A stretch of 64,000 nucleotides of DNA from Microvirga sp. SRT01. GTDB lineage: Bacteria; Pseudomonadota; Alphaproteobacteria; Sphingomonadales; Sphingomonadaceae. Below, one piece after another: positions 56,276 through 64,000 of the stretch. Location of the stretch: contig JAGSNX010000002.1 in NCBI GenBank assembly GCA_018139225.1, forward strand, positions 248,001-312,000, in the 5' to 3' direction. A program made the position numbers and the translations under genes. A model generated the notes under the pieces. The model was not told the origin of the DNA, did no database searches, and was given only the letters and a program-made list of their open reading frames with translations. Numbering within the stretch: position 1 is the first letter of the stretch; each line of letters begins with the position of its first letter.

Positions 56276-58267
56276 TCACCGCAGATCCGGCGGGGTCGCC
56301 TCCGCCACCAGCATCGCGATCGCCTCGTCCAGCGTCAGGATCTCCTGCGCCTGGCTGCCCAGCCGGCGCAGCGCGACCTTGCCCTCCTCGGCCTCGCGCT
56401 TGCCGACGACCAGCAGGTTCGGGACCTTGGCCAGCGAATGCTCGCGCACCTTGTAGTTGATCTTCTCGTTGCGCAGGTCGGTTTCGACGCGGAGGCCCGC
56501 CTTCGCCAGCTTCGCCTGCACGTCGCGCGCATAGTCATCGGCATCCGACACGATCGTCGCGACGACCGCCTGCACCGGTGACAGCCAGAGCGGGAAACGG
56601 CCCGCATGATGCTCGATCAGGATGCCGATGAAGCGCTCGAACGTGCCGAGAATGGCGCGGTGGAGCATGATCGGGCGGTGGCGATTGCCATCCTCGCCGA
56701 CATAGCTGGCATCGAGTCGCTCGGGCAGCACCGTGTCGGTCTGGATCGTGCCGACCTGCCACGTCCGACCGATCGCGTCGGTCAGGTGGAACTCCAGCTT
56801 CGGCGCATAGAACGCACCCTCGCCGGGCAGTTCCTCCCAGCCATATTCGGCCGTGTCGCGTCCCGTCGCCGCGACCGCATCGCGGAGCGACTGCTCCGCC
56901 CAATCCCACATCGCCTCCGACCCGAAACGCTTTTCGGGCCGCAGCGCCAGCTTGATCGCATAGCTGTCGAAGCCGAGATCCTTGTAGACCGAGTCAAGCA
57001 ATTCGCAGAACTTGCGGACCTCGTCGACCAGCTGGTCCTCACGCACGAAGATGTGCGCGTCGTCCTGCGTGAACTGGCGGACGCGCATGATGCCGTGCAA
57101 CGCGCCATGCGGCTCGTTGCGGTGGCAGCAACCGAATTCGGCCATGCGGATCGGCAGATCGCGATACGACTTGATCCCCTGCTTGAAGATCAGGACGTGC
57201 GCCGGGCAATTCATCGGCTTCAGCGCCATCAGGTCGCCTTCGCCGGACAGGACCGCGCCCTCTTCCTCGGTGTTCGGCACTTCGTCCGGCACCACGAACA
57301 TGTTCTCGCGATACTTGCCCCAGTGGCCCGACTGCTCCCACTGGCGCGCGTCCATGAGCTGCGGCGTCTTCACCTCTTCGTAGTCGGCGGCGTCGAGGCG
57401 GCGGCGCATATACGCCTCCAGCTGCCGCCACAGGATGAAGCCCTTGGGGTGCCAGAACACCGACCCCTGCGCCTCCGACTGGAGATGGAACAGGTCCATC
57501 TCCGCGCCGATCTTGCGGTGGTCGCGCTTGGCCGCTTCTTCCAGCCGGAACAGATGCTGGTCGAGCTGCTTCTTGTTCAGCCAGCCGGTGCCGTAGATGC
57601 GGCTGAGCATCGCGTTCTTCTGGTCGCCGCGCCAATATGCGCCGGACACGCGCGTCAGCTTGAACGCCTGCGGATCGAGCTTGCCGGTGGAGGCCATGTG
57701 CGGCCCCCGGCACATGTCGAGCCACTGGCCCTGACGATAGATCGTCAGCTCCTCGTTCTCGGGCAGTTCGGCGGCCCATTCCGCCTTGAACGTCTCGCCC
57801 TGCTGCGTCCACGTGTCGATCAACTGCTCGCGCGACCAGACCTCGCGCACGAAGGGTTCGTTGCGCGCGATGATGCGGCGCATCTCCTCCTCGATCGCGG
57901 GCAGGTCGTCGTCGGTGAACGGCCGCTCCTTTGGCGCGAAGTCATAGTAGAAGCCGTCGTCGGTCGCAGGGCCGAAGGTGATCTGCGTGCCGGGGAACAG
58001 GTGCTGCACTGCCTCCGCCATCACATGCGCCAGATCGTGACGCACCAGCTCCAGCGCGTCCTTCTCGTCGCGCGCCGTCACCAGCGCCAGTTGCGTATCG
58101 CCGTCGAACGGCCGCGACAGGTCGCGCACCTCGCCGTCGATCCGCGCCGCCAGCGCCGCCTTCGCCAGCCCCGGCCCGATCGCCAAGGCCACGTCCGCGG
58201 GGGTGGTCCCCGGCGCAACCTCGCGGACGGAACCGTCGGGCAGCGTGATGCGGAACATGACAGACAT
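56276..58267 (-). CDS. thrS: threonyl-tRNA synthetase
   Basis: 663 residues from the ATG at 58267 (58258 is possible). TGS domain at the N-terminus ([12 protein letters not shown]), editing SAD domain with [16 protein letters not shown], then the class II catalytic core (motif 2 [13 protein letters not shown], zinc-binding [10 protein letters not shown], motif 3 [14 protein letters not shown]) and the anticodon-binding domain. It charges tRNA-Thr and clears mischarged serine. infC follows, as in many bacteria. Confidence 0.96.
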   Translation of the reverse strand: MSVMFRITLPDGSVREVAPGTTPADVALAIGPGLAKAALAARIDGEVRDLSRPFDGDTQLALVTARDEKDALELVRHDLAHVMAEAVQHLFPGTQITFGPATDDGFYYDFAPKERPFTDDDLPAIEEEMRRIIARNEPFVREVWSREQLIDTWTQQGETFKAEWAAELPENEELTIYRQGQWLDMCRGPHMASTGKLDPQAFKLTRVSGAYWRGDQKNAMLSRIYGTGWLNKKQLDQHLFRLEEAAKRDHRKIGAEMDLFHLQSEAQGSVFWHPKGFILWRQLEAYMRRRLDAADYEEVKTPQLMDARQWEQSGHWGKYRENMFVVPDEVPNTEEEGAVLSGEGDLMALKPMNCPAHVLIFKQGIKSYRDLPIRMAEFGCCHRNEPHGALHGIMRVRQFTQDDAHIFVREDQLVDEVRKFCELLDSVYKDLGFDSYAIKLALRPEKRFGSEAMWDWAEQSLRDAVAATGRDTAEYGWEELPGEGAFYAPKLEFHLTDAIGRTWQVGTIQTDTVLPERLDASYVGEDGNRHRPIMLHRAILGTFERFIGILIEHHAGRFPLWLSPVQAVVATIVSDADDYARDVQAKLAKAGLRVETDLRNEKINYKVREHSLAKVPNLLVVGKREAEEGKVALRRLGSQAQEILTLDEAIAMLVAEATPPDLR

Positions 58268-58401
58268 GAAAAACTCGGCTGTTGGGAGGAGAGGCGGCCT
58301 TATGCCGTCGCCTGCTCGATATAGGCAAGCAGGGGCGGATCGCCTAGCGTAGCCCAGCATTTCCGCCGTTTTTGGCGGGCGCACGGGAGCAGATTGACGA
58401 T

Positions 58402-60678
58402 ATGCGTGCGCGATCGGGAACTTACACAGCGCGTCGGACGCGAATCGGGGCAACCGGGACACGCAACCGCGTCGTGGCGATCGCAGCGTCGATGGCGACA
58501 CCGGTTGCTGCGCAGGAGGTTCCTCCGTCGACCTCCACCGAGTCCTCCGCCGAAATCGTCATCGAAGGCAAAAGGCTGGATGATCGTTCGATCGTCGGTA
58601 CGACCCAGCCGCTCGCGGTGTTCGATGCGACCGCCTTGCAGGGGCTGGGCACGACGTCGCTCGCGGACATGCTCAAGAAGTTGCAGTCGCTGACCCGCTC
58701 TCCGTCCGGCGAGCCGCCGATCCTGCTGCTCAACGGGCGCCGCATCTCCGGGTTCGAGGAGATGCAGGACCTGCCGTCCGAAGCCGTCGAGAAGTTCGAG
58801 ATCCTCAGCGAGGCGGACGCGACCCGCTTCGGCTATCCCCCGACCCGGCGCGTGGCGAACATCATCACGAAGAGGCGCTTCCGCTCGCTCGAACTGGAGC
58901 AGCAGAGCAATAGTACGACCGAGGGTGGCGGCACCGGCATCCTCGCGCGGGCCGCCGCGACGCGGCTCGACGGGCCGCGCCGCCTGACGCTCGGCGCGCG
59001 GGGGGAGCGGCGGCTGGCGATCACGGAGGCGCAGCGCGATCTCGATCCGCTGCCCGGCCTGACGCCGCGGTCGATCGCCGCCGCTTCCCGCACCATTCGC
59101 GGCAACGGAGCCTGGGCGGTCCCGCTCGGCCGCACGACCAGCCTGTCGTTGTCCGGATCGACCGAGCGACAGGCGGACCTGTCGCTGCTCGGCGTCGCGA
59201 TCGGCTCGGCGGACGCTGCGCGCCAGCGGTCGGTCATCAGCACGACGACGGGCGGCATCGCGGTGAATGGCTCGCTCGGCGAATGGACCTGGAACGGCAC
59301 CGGCAGTGCCACGAGTCTCGCGGCGACCATCGCTACGCTGGGCGGCGAGCCGGCGCAGGCGCTGCGCACCCGGTCGGCGACGCGGACGCTCTCGACCAAG
59401 CTCGTCGCCAACGGCCCGCTCGTGACGCTTCCTGCCGGAGACGCGACGCTGGCGCTGGCGCTCGACAGGGACGAGTCGCGCAGCCGTCGGGCGGGCGCCT
59501 CCGCCGCCGACGCGCGCACCTTCAACCGCCGCACCAGCGCGGCGACGGTCACCGCAAGCCTGCCGATCGCCTCCGCCCGCCTGGGGGTGCTGTCGATGCT
59601 GGGCGACGTGACCGCGACCGCGACCGGCGGCATCGGGCATGTGACGGGCGGCGGTACCTACCCCCGCGTCGCCGCGACGCTCGGCTGGCAACCGATCGCC
59701 GCGGTCCGGCTGGGCGGCAGCGTCGACCGCAGGCAGACGCCGCCTTCGGTCAACCAGCTCTTCGATCCGGTCCGCTCCTTCCCGAACGTCCCCTATTTCG
59801 ACAATCTCACCGGCCAGACCGTGCTGGTCGACGTGATCGGCGGCGGCAACGCTCGCCTCGCGCCGGAACGACAGCGGCGAAGCGCGATCGACCTGACGCT
59901 CAAGCCGTTCGCGAAGCGCGAGCTGACCCTGGCCGTAACCTATGCCACGACCGACATCATCGATCAGGCCGCCTATGTGTCGCAGCCGACACCGCTGGTC
60001 GCCGCGGCCTTTCCGACGCTGTTCACGCGTGATGCGAACGGGCGGCTGCTGTCCGTGGACAGTCGCCCCGTGAACCTTGCGCGCGAACGCCGCCGGGAAC
60101 TGACGGCGAACCTCGGATGGGCCGGTCCGCTCGGCGCACAGCCGATGCTGCCCATGCCGCCGCCGCCGGGGACGGAACCCGGCCCGCCCCCGGCGATGCC
60201 GAGCGAACCGTTCTTTCTGTTCGCCAACGTGTCGCCCACGCTGCGCCTCGCCAACCGGCTGATGTTGGTGGACGGCCAGCCCTCGCTCGATCTGCTCGAC
60301 GGCGATGCGTTCGGCGGCAGCGGCGGCCGTCCCCGTTTCGAGGGCAACGCCTTTGCGGCCCTGTCGCGGGGCGGCATCTCCGGAACGTTCGACCTCCAGT
60401 GGCGCTCCGCCACCCGCGTCCGTGCCGATCTCGCCGCGGCCGATCTGCGCTTCGGCAGCTTGTTGACGATCGGCACCTCCCTGATCGTGCCGCTGGCGAA
60501 GATCACGGGCGGCCAGCATTGGGGCAAGGGGGTGCAGATCGCGCTCAACGCCCGCAACCTGTTCAACGAGCGCCAGCGCGTCCGTGACCGTGACGGGATC
60601 ACCCCGATCGGCCTGCGCCCCGCCTATCTCGACCCGTTCGGCCGTTCGGTGATGGTGTCGCTGCGTAGCCTGTTCTAA
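58402..60678 (+). CDS. TonB-dependent receptor-like outer-membrane barrel
   Basis: 758 residues; ATG with GGGAG upstream, signal peptide (about 20-40, ending VAAQ). A short plug-like domain ([31 protein letters not shown]) precedes a long repetitive barrel rich in Thr/Ala/Gly, ending LRSLF. Its plug is shorter than usual and the barrel sequence is poorly conserved, so ligand and even TonB dependence are uncertain. The LdcA gene converges on it, separated by 57 bp that hold a small tandem repeat. Confidence 0.72.
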   Translation: MRARSGTYTARRTRIGATGTRNRVVAIAASMATPVAAQEVPPSTSTESSAEIVIEGKRLDDRSIVGTTQPLAVFDATALQGLGTTSLADMLKKLQSLTRSPSGEPPILLLNGRRISGFEEMQDLPSEAVEKFEILSEADATRFGYPPTRRVANIITKRRFRSLELEQQSNSTTEGGGTGILARAAATRLDGPRRLTLGARGERRLAITEAQRDLDPLPGLTPRSIAAASRTIRGNGAWAVPLGRTTSLSLSGSTERQADLSLLGVAIGSADAARQRSVISTTTGGIAVNGSLGEWTWNGTGSATSLAATIATLGGEPAQALRTRSATRTLSTKLVANGPLVTLPAGDATLALALDRDESRSRRAGASAADARTFNRRTSAATVTASLPIASARLGVLSMLGDVTATATGGIGHVTGGGTYPRVAATLGWQPIAAVRLGGSVDRRQTPPSVNQLFDPVRSFPNVPYFDNLTGQTVLVDVIGGGNARLAPERQRRSAIDLTLKPFAKRELTLAVTYATTDIIDQAAYVSQPTPLVAAAFPTLFTRDANGRLLSVDSRPVNLARERRRELTANLGWAGPLGAQPMLPMPPPPGTEPGPPPAMPSEPFFLFANVSPTLRLANRLMLVDGQPSLDLLDGDAFGGSGGRPRFEGNAFAALSRGGISGTFDLQWRSATRVRADLAAADLRFGSLLTIGTSLIVPLAKITGGQHWGKGVQIALNARNLFNERQRVRDRDGITPIGLRPAYLDPFGRSVMVSLRSLF

Positions 60679-60713
60679 GGGGGCGCCCTGTTCTGAAGGG
60701 GCGCCCTGTTTCG
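60677..60713. repeat. small tandem repeat at the end of the receptor-like gene
   Basis: AAGGGGGCGCCCTGTTCTG at 60677-60695 is followed directly by AAGGGGCGCCCTGTTTCG at 60696-60713, each with a palindromic AGGGGCGCCCT core. The CCTGTTCTA at the gene end just before them is a third, partial copy. May act as terminator. Confidence 0.6.
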
Positions 60714-60735
60714 AGCAGGCGGTTTGTTCCGACGA

Positions 60736-61551
60736 TCAGGCGATTCCGAACGGCACGACGTAGTTGTCCTGCGTGTGCCCCACCCGCGCGCGGCCCAGAT
60801 ACGGCACGCCCATGTCGCGGCACCAGCGCGCCATCATCGCCTCCAGCGTCTCGCCCCACGGCGGATCGTTCTCGACGATATCGTTGACCACGCCCAGCCG
60901 CACTCCGGCGATCCCCTTCAATTGTGTCGCATTGGCTACCGTGAACAGCATCCGGTCGACGCGGTACAGCGGCTCCGACACCTCCTCGATGATGAGCACG
61001 TGGTCGGTCAGGTCGGGCAGCCACGGCGTCCCGATCAGCGCATCGAGGATGGCGAGGTTGAACGCCGCCGCCGGCCGCCCGCCCAGATCGGGTTCCAGCC
61101 CCTGCCGGTCGCCGCGCACCAGCCAGCCCAGCGTCCGCGCGACCGTCTCGTCGCCCTTGTTGCGGTTGATGTCCGTCGCCATCGGCGCGTGCACCGGCCG
61201 CCCGATCCGCCGCGCGTACAGGGCACCGAGCAGGAACCCCATGTCCGAATAGCCCGCATACGCCTTGCGCGCCGCCGCCGGTCCCAGATTCGGCATCACC
61301 TCCGCCAAAATGCGGTTCGACCCGTACCCGCCGCGCGCGAACCACACCGCATCGACCGCGGGATCGTTCGCCACCGACAGGAACGTCGCCGCGCGCAGCG
61401 CATCGCTCCCCGCGAAATGCCCCGCGCTCTCGAAGCATTGCGGGTGGAAGATCAGGTCCACCTCCGGATAGGCGATCGCCGCAAACGCCCCCGCGCGTGC
61501 GGCGACGACCGGATCGATCGGCCGGCCGGGCGCTACGACGGTGATCTTCAT
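60736..61551 (-). CDS. LD-carboxypeptidase (S66 family)
   Basis: 271 residues from the ATG at 61551. The RGGYGSNRIL motif near 73-82 holds the probable nucleophile Ser78; ADINRNKGDE and the IIEEVSEPLYRVDRML segment match family S66 (LdcA), which trims murein tetrapeptides to tripeptides in the cytosol. Slightly short for the family. The gene is divergent from an Mpl-like ligase gene, 194 bp away; the two act in sequence in murein recycling. Confidence 0.87.
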   Translation of the reverse strand: MKITVVAPGRPIDPVVAARAGAFAAIAYPEVDLIFHPQCFESAGHFAGSDALRAATFLSVANDPAVDAVWFARGGYGSNRILAEVMPNLGPAAARKAYAGYSDMGFLLGALYARRIGRPVHAPMATDINRNKGDETVARTLGWLVRGDRQGLEPDLGGRPAAAFNLAILDALIGTPWLPDLTDHVLIIEEVSEPLYRVDRMLFTVANATQLKGIAGVRLGVVNDIVENDPPWGETLEAMMARWCRDMGVPYLGRARVGHTQDNYVVPFGIA

Positions 61552-61583
61552 GGTCTTGCGTTCCTTATGATCACGAACTTCTT

Positions 61584-61674
61584 CCACCCCGGCGAAGGCC
61601 GGGGTCCAGTCGCCGCGCACGCCGTGGGTCTCACTGGCTCCGCCGAGACTGGACCCCGACTTCCGCCGGGGTGG
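61584..61674. repeat. paired-hairpin dispersed repeat, diverged copy
   Basis: 28-nt arms at 61584-61611 and 61647-61674 match as reverse complements at 25 of 28 positions. The core CACCCCGGCGAA.GCCGGGGTC is that of the element at 49115-49203. It fills the space between the two divergent murein-recycling genes. Confidence 0.8.
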
Positions 61675-61745
61675 CGGGCAGCGGAGAACGCCCGCATCAT
61701 GCTCAAAAGCTTGCCCACGCTCCACCGCCGCGATAGCCCGCCCCG

Positions 61746-63134
61746 ATGCACAGCGGCAAATCCTCTTTCTTCGTCGGCATCGGCGGGTCCGGCATGATGC
61801 CGCTGGCGATGATCGTCCGCGCGCGCGGCGGCATTGTCGCGGGTTCCGATCGCGGCCTAGACCAGGGCCGCACCTCCGCCAAGTTCGACGCGCTCCGCGC
61901 CGCCGGCATCGCGCTGTTCGCGCAGGATGGCAGCGGCGTGACCTCCGCCGATCAGATCGTCATCGCCTCCGCCGCGGTCGAGGCGAGCGTGCCCGACATC
62001 GTCGCCGCCGACCGGCTCGGCTGCACGCGTATGACGCGGGCGCAGGTCAATGCCGGCCTGTTCAACGACGCGGCGCTGCCGATCGGGGTCGCCGGCACCA
62101 GCGGCAAGTCCACCGTTACCGGCATGATCGGGTATATCCTGCATACGCTCGGCCGCGATCCGACGGTGATGAACGGCGCGGTGATGAAGGACTTCGCGAC
62201 GCCCGACGCCCCGTTCGCCAGCGCACTGGTCGGTCGCGGTGACGCCTTCGTCAGCGAAGTCGATGAAAGCGACGGCTCGATCGCGCTATACCGCCCTGCG
62301 GTCGCGGTGCTCAACAACGTCACGCTCGATCACAAGGGGCTGGACGAACTCCGCCAGCTATTTGGCGACTTCGCCCGCGCCGCCCGCCACGTCGTCGCCA
62401 ACGCCGGCGATGCGGAAACCGCGGCGCTGCTGGCGACGCTGCCGCGGGACACGCTCACGACCGTTGCGGTGGAAGGGGAGGGCGATCTCGTCGCCCGCAA
62501 CCTGTCGCCCGAACCGTTCGCGATCGGGTTCGATCTGATCGGCGCTGAAGGCGACCACCACATCCGCCTTTCGGTCCCGGGCCGCCATAACGTCTCTAAT
62601 GCGCTCGCCGCGATCGGCGCCTGCGTCGCGGCCGGCGTCCCGCTCGCCGACGCCGCCCGCGCGATCGAGGGCTTCACCGGCCTTCGCCGCCGCTTCGACC
62701 TCGTCGGGCAAGCGAACGGCATCGCCGTCATCGACGATTTCGGCCACAACCCGGACAAGATCGCCGCCACGCTCGACACGCTGCACGCGCATCCCGGCCG
62801 CCTGCTGATCCTCTTCCAGCCGCACGGCTACGGCCCCCTCAAGCAAATGGGCCGCGAACTGGCGCAGACCTTCGCCGACCATCTCGCGGGCGAGGACGTG
62901 CTGACGATCCCCGATCCCGCCTATTTCGGCGGCACCGTCACGCGCGAGGTCGGCAGCGCCGACATCGTCGCCCGCATCGCCGCCGCCGGCCGAACCGCCC
63001 ACCACGACCCCGATCGCTCGGACGCAGCTTCGCGCCTCGTCGCCCTGGCCCGGCCCGGCGACCGCATCGTGGTGATGGGCGCCCGCGACGACACGCTGAG
63101 CGGATTGGCCGCGGACATGCTGGCAAACCTGTAA
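61746..63134 (+). CDS. mpl: Mpl-like murein tripeptide ligase
   Basis: 462 residues. The N-terminal Rossmann loop (FVGIGGSGM), the ATP P-loop GTSGKST near 115, the VDESDGSI metal/substrate segment and the RRFDLVG / VIDDFGHNPDKI region identify a Mur ligase of the MurC/Mpl branch. Mpl joins a recycled murein tripeptide to UDP-N-acetylmuramate, bypassing de novo synthesis. The neighbour encodes an LD-carboxypeptidase that produces the tripeptide, supporting Mpl over MurC. Start ATG is the first in frame after the divergent promoter region. Confidence 0.87.
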   Translation: MHSGKSSFFVGIGGSGMMPLAMIVRARGGIVAGSDRGLDQGRTSAKFDALRAAGIALFAQDGSGVTSADQIVIASAAVEASVPDIVAADRLGCTRMTRAQVNAGLFNDAALPIGVAGTSGKSTVTGMIGYILHTLGRDPTVMNGAVMKDFATPDAPFASALVGRGDAFVSEVDESDGSIALYRPAVAVLNNVTLDHKGLDELRQLFGDFARAARHVVANAGDAETAALLATLPRDTLTTVAVEGEGDLVARNLSPEPFAIGFDLIGAEGDHHIRLSVPGRHNVSNALAAIGACVAAGVPLADAARAIEGFTGLRRRFDLVGQANGIAVIDDFGHNPDKIAATLDTLHAHPGRLLILFQPHGYGPLKQMGRELAQTFADHLAGEDVLTIPDPAYFGGTVTREVGSADIVARIAAAGRTAHHDPDRSDAASRLVALARPGDRIVVMGARDDTLSGLAADMLANL

Positions 63135-63148
63135 ATCCTCCCCTGCAA

Positions 63149-63244
63149 GGGGAGGTGGCAGGCCGCAGGACTGACGGAGGGGCAGCCACAGGCGACACGG
63201 CGAGCGGCTGCCCCTCCGTCACGCCTGCGGCGCGCCACCTCCCC
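63149..63244. repeat. paired 39-nt inverted repeat, GGGGAGGTGGC family
   Basis: 39-nt arms at 63149-63187 and 63206-63244 match as reverse complements at 35 of 39 positions, with an 18-nt spacer. Inside, GACGGAGGGGCAGCC and GGCTGCCCCTCCGTC are exact. A third type of sphingomonad intergenic repeat; it follows the ligase gene and could also terminate it. Confidence 0.8.
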
Positions 63245-63326
63245 GTGCCGGAGAGGATCGACAGCCAACGCTGGATCACTCCGCGCCTTCCGTCTACGCT
63301 GGCGCCTGCAAAGGAGCAGACCGGCG

Positions 63327-63563
63327 ATGAACCCCTTCACCGACCACCCCGCCGCCGTCGGCGAAAGCTACGGCCAGCATTTCGTCGTCGCCACCCGCTT
63401 CGGGCTGCGGATGATCGCCGGCGGCGTCGGTGCGATCATCCACGGTGTGTTCCCGTTCCTCTGCACCACCACCGGCAGCCGCGCGATCAAGACGCTGCAC
63501 GGCGAGATCGTCGCCAAGCGCGACGGCGAAGTGCAGACGCGATCGGTGGAATTCATCATCTGA
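63327..63563 (+). CDS. DUF6356 small membrane protein
   Basis: 78 residues, ATG with GCAAAGGAG about 15 nt upstream. NPFTDHPAAVGESYGQHF is the family opening; a hydrophobic segment (FGLRMIAGGVGAIIHGVFPFL) follows, then a charged soluble tail. One membrane helix, function unknown, sphingomonad-type. Downstream there are about 199 bp before the hydrolase in which I see no gene. Confidence 0.8.
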   Translation: MNPFTDHPAAVGESYGQHFVVATRFGLRMIAGGVGAIIHGVFPFLCTTTGSRAIKTLHGEIVAKRDGEVQTRSVEFII

Positions 63564-63762
63564 CCGGATGCCGCCGTTCGTGCTTCCGCGGTTGCACGGA
63601 CGACGGCGCAACCTGTCCTACACGGCTCGCCCGATCTATACCGCGCCGCATGGCCACCACCCCAACAACGCCCGCCGATCACCCCGACACCAGCCGCGCC
63701 GTACCGAAGTGGAGGCCAGCGTCCCGACGCCTCCACTTCCTCCACTTCGCCCGGATTCCAGC

Positions 63763-64000
63763 ATGACCCAGCCGCACCGCCTCGCCTTCCACCACACCGC
63801 CGGCACCGGCCCGACGATCGTGTTCCTGCCCGGCTACGCGTCGGACATGCAGGGGTCGAAGGCGCTGGCTCTGGAGGCGTGGGCGAAGACGGAGGCGCGC
63901 GCCTTCCTGCGCTTCGACTATGCCGGCTGCGGCCAGTCGGAGGGGGATTTCAAGGACCAGACGCTGGCCGGCTGGCTCGGCGATACGCTGGCGATGCTGG
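63763..64000 (+). CDS. alpha/beta hydrolase, N-terminal part
   Basis: The gene starts at the ATG at 63763 and runs off the window, so only about 79 residues are visible. An oxyanion region VFLPGYASDM near 20-29 and the FDYAGCGQSEGDF turn near 58-70 are typical of alpha/beta hydrolases; the nucleophile elbow would lie just beyond the end. Substrate unknown. Confidence 0.8.
   Translation, partial: MTQPHRLAFHHTAGTGPTIVFLPGYASDMQGSKALALEAWAKTEARAFLRFDYAGCGQSEGDFKDQTLAGWLGDTLAML

Noticed and set aside
58300..60519. 739-codon minus-strand frame opposite the receptor-like barrel
   Set aside because: Low-complexity Arg/Gly-rich translation; barrel gene on the plus strand has a signal peptide and C-terminal Phe.

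Overview
The window is high-GC DNA with dense, often overlapping genes, GTG/TTG/ATA starts, two large TonB-dependent receptors plus a third receptor-like barrel, and alphaproteobacterial marker genes (F1-ATPase zeta/DUF1476, ATP12, DUF2585, ComF next to an NDUFAF5-like methyltransferase, a ThiS-ThiG fusion, an EcfG-type stress promoter). Together these point to a chromosome of Sphingomonas or a close relative (Sphingomonadaceae). I see no rRNA, tRNA, CRISPR array, phage or insertion sequence. It reads as core chromosome with accessory genes mixed in.

Layout. 0-4.1 kb: end of a VOC protein, a doubled DUF1428 protein, a DUF808 membrane protein and an exported CocE-type hydrolase. 4.2-8.6 kb: a tightly overlapping run of ATP-grasp ligase, SfnG-like flavin monooxygenase and a complete MetNIQ-type importer, probably for a sulfur compound. 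8.7-13.6 kb: TonB receptor, glycerophosphodiester phosphodiesterase, ABC1 kinase. 13.7-20.7 kb: methyltransferase, comF, grxC, nitrilase, fumC, two tiny glycine-rich proteins, DUF2585, gmk, and a chemoreceptor-like soluble sensor. 20.8-25.2 kb (minus): a chain of genes overlapping by 1-4 nt (crcB, rluA family, PaiB-like, HAD phosphatase, small membrane protein, ATP12), preceded by a lipoprotein gene. 25.3-29.8 kb: two glycine-zipper envelope proteins, a TRIC-type channel, a flavoprotein, then DUF1476, bolA and monothiol grxD.

30.3-38.7 kb: a BlaI/M56-peptidase regulatory pair with clear operators, an MBL hydrolase, DUF4230, nadA, a diguanylate cyclase in opposite orientation, nadC, a small membrane protein, RNase T2 and DUF4112. 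38.7-46.4 kb: an orphan peptide-type binding protein; glnB-glnA behind a sigma-54 promoter; aroQ-accB-accC; the thiS-thiG fusion; and csbD behind an EcfG promoter. 46.5-58.3 kb: a ThDP enzyme, an SDR, a LysR regulator divergent from malate synthase G, a large TonB receptor, and thrS-infC. 58.4-64 kb: a receptor-like barrel, an LD-carboxypeptidase divergent from an Mpl-like ligase (murein recycling), DUF6356 and a hydrolase cut by the window end.

Most intergenic DNA is short. Where it is longer it holds perfect or near-perfect hairpins (terminators) and paired-hairpin dispersed repeats. Best leads for something new: the ATP-grasp/monooxygenase/MetNIQ cluster, the soluble sensor with a reversed chemoreceptor architecture, the BlaI/M56/MBL block, and a tandem of DnaA-box-like 9-mers at 26.76 kb.
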